Source: DATBVX01 sp963705495 (lineage in GTDB: Bacteria > Pseudomonadota > Gammaproteobacteria > Steroidobacterales > Steroidobacteraceae). From it: DNA of 64,000 nucleotides. Location of the stretch: assembly GCA_963705495.1 (NCBI GenBank), contig CAVPJQ010000025.1, forward strand, positions 1 to 64,000, written 5' to 3'. Below are positions 61,895 to 64,000 of the stretch, in pieces (within the stretch, counting starts at the first letter, position 1; the number at the start of each line of letters is the position of its first letter). Under the pieces are notes generated by a model. That model had not been told where the DNA came from, ran no database searches, and saw nothing but the letters and a program-made list of their open reading frames with translations. The translations under genes were made by a program, and so were the position numbers.

Positions 61895-63106
61895 CTAAGG
61901 TTCGCCTGCTTGAACTCGGCCCACGATGGCAAAAACACGCAGCAACGCCTCGCGTGCCGCTTCCGGATCGCGCGTGAGGCGCTGCAGACGCTCAGCATCG
62001 AGGCGCCGCTTTTCCGGATCGCGCTCGCCAACGCGGCGGCGATTCTCTTGCGCAGTAGGCGCCGTGACCTCCAGGTGGACTCGCCGCCGTTCATGTGCCC
62101 ACGCATCCAGAACGTCATCGCGCCGGCGTCCGGCGATCACGGCCATCAGCGCATCGCCGAGTGACACGGCATCGAGCAGGCCTCCCGTCAACCCGAGACC
62201 GCCAATCGGATTGACGAGATGCGCGGCGTCGCCCGCCAGCAGCACCCGGCCAACGCGAAAGCGCTCTGCGCAGCGATCGTGCACGCGATACGGAGCGACC
62301 GCTTCCGGCACGCAGCCCTGCAGCGCGGGCGCGAACAGCGCGTAGCGCTCGGGCAAACGCTGCCGAACTTGTTCCTCGCTCAGGTCGCCATCTTCCCGAT
62401 ACGTGCAGCGCCAGAGCCCGGTCTGGTCGATCTGCACAATGATCGCCCAGTGCTCCGGATCGAGCACGACGTTGGACAGGCCAAAGCCATTCGCCTCGAA
62501 ATCGAACCGCACGTTGGTCGCGACGAACCACTCCGGCCAGGTGACACCCTCTAGCTTGAGATTCAGCGCGCGCCGCACGCCGCTGTGTGCGCCGTCCGCG
62601 CCAATCAGCCACCTGGCGCGCATCAGCCGCTCGCCTTGCGGTGTTTGCACGCTCACGGTCGCGGACTCGGTGTCCTGGGCCAGCGCAGTCACGCGATGAC
62701 GCCAGCGCACCTCCGCACCCGGCACGCGCAGCAGGTGTTTCAGGATGATCGCCGCGAGCGCCGGCTGTCCCAGATGAAGGTTGAAAGGGTAAGCAGTGTC
62801 TTCAGGCTTCAGCACCGCCAAGCTGAAGTGCCCGAGGAGGCGGTGATCGAGGGTCCAGTAGTGGTACGCCTGCTTCAGGACGCCGATTGCCTTGAGATCC
62901 TCGAGCAGGCCGAGAGCGTCCAGGCGTTCGACGATCGGCGAGTGATACACGGCGGCGCGTGGTTCATCTTTGATTGCAGGCTCTGCATCCACGACGACCA
63001 CGCGAATTCCGGCGCGCGCGAGCTTCAGCGCCGTGACCAGACCGACGGGCCCGGCACCTGACACGACCACGCCGTCGATTTCTTCTGTCACGTTCCTGGC
63101 TCTCAC
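61895..63106 (-). CDS. FAD-dependent aromatic-ring monooxygenase (PHBH/MhpA-like)
   Basis: 403 residues. The FAD fingerprint VVVSGAGPVGLVTALKLARA is at the start, the DG motif in RWLIGADGAHSGVRRALNL, and the GD motif in VLLAGDAAHLVNPIGGLGLTG. This is the group that hydroxylates aromatic acids or polyketides using NAD(P)H. The substrate cannot be deduced; there is no ring-cleavage gene nearby. It is transcribed together with, or just after, the M20 peptidase upstream (36 bp gap). Confidence 0.9.
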   Translation of the reverse strand: MRARNVTEEIDGVVVSGAGPVGLVTALKLARAGIRVVVVDAEPAIKDEPRAAVYHSPIVERLDALGLLEDLKAIGVLKQAYHYWTLDHRLLGHFSLAVLKPEDTAYPFNLHLGQPALAAIILKHLLRVPGAEVRWRHRVTALAQDTESATVSVQTPQGERLMRARWLIGADGAHSGVRRALNLKLEGVTWPEWFVATNVRFDFEANGFGLSNVVLDPEHWAIIVQIDQTGLWRCTYREDGDLSEEQVRQRLPERYALFAPALQGCVPEAVAPYRVHDRCAERFRVGRVLLAGDAAHLVNPIGGLGLTGGLLDAVSLGDALMAVIAGRRRDDVLDAWAHERRRVHLEVTAPTAQENRRRVGERDPEKRRLDAERLQRLTRDPEAAREALLRVFAIVGRVQAGEP

Positions 63107-63142
63107 TCAACAACGGTGCAAGGTTGCCTCCAGAAGGGCTCG

Positions 63143-64000
63143 TTACTTGACGTACGCGCGAACGATGCCTTCCAGAAACTCGCGTCCCTCGTACAGGGAT
63201 TTCACGCGACGCTTCTCGTTCAGTCCGTGCGCGTTGGTTTCACCGGGCACGGCGAACATGCCGCTCATGCCGTAGGTCGGTATGCCGGCATTCATCAGGA
63301 AGCGCCCGTCGGTGGCGCCGGCGGTCATCAGAGGTGCGACGGGCACGCCGGGCCACAGCTTTGCAGCCTGCGCTTTGACGGGACCCATGATCTCGTCCGT
63401 CAGCGGCGGCGCGGACGAGCCCTCACGGCGGCGCACGATGCTCACCTTCACCTGCGGATCGCCGATCGCCTTCTCCAGCGTCTCCTTCACCTGCTCAGGC
63501 GTCGTCCCCTGCATCACGCGGCAGGAGAGTGTCACCGTCGCTCGCTGCGGCAGAGCGTTTGGCGCGTGGCCACCTTCGATCTGCGTCGCGACGCAGGTCG
63601 TGTGCACGATGGCGTTGTAGCTCGGATCCTTCATCAGCGTCGCCAGAGCGCCTCGATCGTCCGGATCCTTGGCGACGGCGCTCATCGCCGCGCCGATCTC
63701 GCCGCCGAGCAGCGGCCCGGTGACGCGGAAGTACTCGCGCACCACCGGAGTGACCTGAACCGGAAACGACAGCTCCGCGACCTTCTGCGTCGCCGCCGCG
63801 AGTCGGTAGATCGCGTTGTCCGGTACCGGCCGCGAGGAATGCCCGCCGGGATTGGTGACCTCCAGCGAATACACCTGGTGGATCTTCTCGCCGGCCTGCA
63901 CCTGCAGCGCCAGCGGCTTGCCGTCGTCCGACAGCAGGCCGCCTGCGCCTTCGTTGATCGCGAAGGCGGCATCGATCAGGTTCGCGATGGTTCTTCAGGA
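63143..64000 (-). CDS. M20-family metallopeptidase (PM20D1/CPS1-like), 5' partial
   Basis: About 285 residues of the C-terminal half are visible; the N-terminus lies beyond the window. Conserved parts are EVTNPGGHSSRPVPDNAIYR (dimerisation-domain start), HAPNALPQRATVTLSCRVMQ, GATDGRFLMNAGIPTYG and the metal-ligand His in NAHGLNEKR. It would hydrolyse N-acyl amino acids or dipeptides. Close to the window end the frame changes at about 63980: LKNHRE is in one frame and LIDAAFAINEGAGG in the next, with one C too many between them. Confidence 0.85.

Overview
The window reads as a chromosomal segment of a GC-rich gammaproteobacterium, most likely near Steroidobacteraceae/Xanthomonadales. The grounds are a CCA-encoding tRNA-Arg(ACG), many large exported glycan-degrading proteins, a TonB-dependent receptor with a SapC / cupin-like / flavin-dependent halogenase / DUF6445 gene set, and Crp/Fnr-type regulators. 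The taxonomic call is inference from gene content; no marker gene for species is present.

Layout. 1-1413: 3' end of an FAD-linked oxidase and an internally deleted IS30 transposase. 1499-4446: a membrane TolB-like/TPR regulator and two small exported proteins. 5204-8673: small genes separated by strong hairpin terminators, four of them frame-broken. 8740-11264: two paralogous Crp/Fnr regulators, palindromic operator-like sites and two small unknown genes. 11261-13412: a tyrosine-recombinase remnant, a 23-bp copy of the tRNA-Arg 3' end, a 5'-truncated TPR gene and the tRNA itself, a scar of an integrative element. 13560-15189: a frame-broken D,D-peptidase, a halogenase C-terminal fragment and an orphan fragment.

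15190-29032 is an intact arabinoxylan / L-arabinose utilisation locus. One strand carries a seven-gene operon (FAH-family AraD1/GguC enzyme, furanose-type ABC importer with two permeases, CE1 esterase, GH3 beta-xylosidase). The other carries a LysR regulator, an IlvD/Edd-type sugar-acid dehydratase and a GH51 arabinofuranosidase. A 24-bp inverted repeat lies in the divergent promoter. The genes fit release of L-arabinofuranose and xylose outside the cytoplasm, import, and the oxidative (Weimberg-type) route through L-arabonate; the sugar dehydrogenase, lactonase and final semialdehyde dehydrogenase are not in the window. 29390-37196 follows with a TonB receptor, SapC, JmjC-like cupin, halogenase, a VOC fragment and DUF6445.

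37893-41501 is an unusual operon: a NitT/TauT-type ABC importer whose genes are interleaved with a Sco1-like and a cupredoxin-like protein. 41637-50724 holds a YCII protein, a Ser/Thr kinase with a 16-residue repeat region and a Calx-beta end, an exported AHL-lactonase-like enzyme, a GH18 chitinase, an AI-2E permease, a VIT-like membrane protein, a K+ channel and an FAD oxidoreductase. 50962-55272 is a tripartite efflux operon (OprM-type lipoprotein, HlyD adaptor, DUF2955 permease, suffix protein). 55383-64000 holds an EamA permease, an exported protein, a GlxA-type regulator, a SnoaL-like protein, an S8 protease, a flavin monooxygenase and an M20 peptidase cut by the window end.

A general caution: about fifteen conserved genes are interrupted by single-base frame changes with good coding on both sides, in blocks that alternate with long intact blocks. 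That pattern fits indel errors in the assembly at least as well as gene decay, so 'pseudogene' entries below mean 'broken as read here'.
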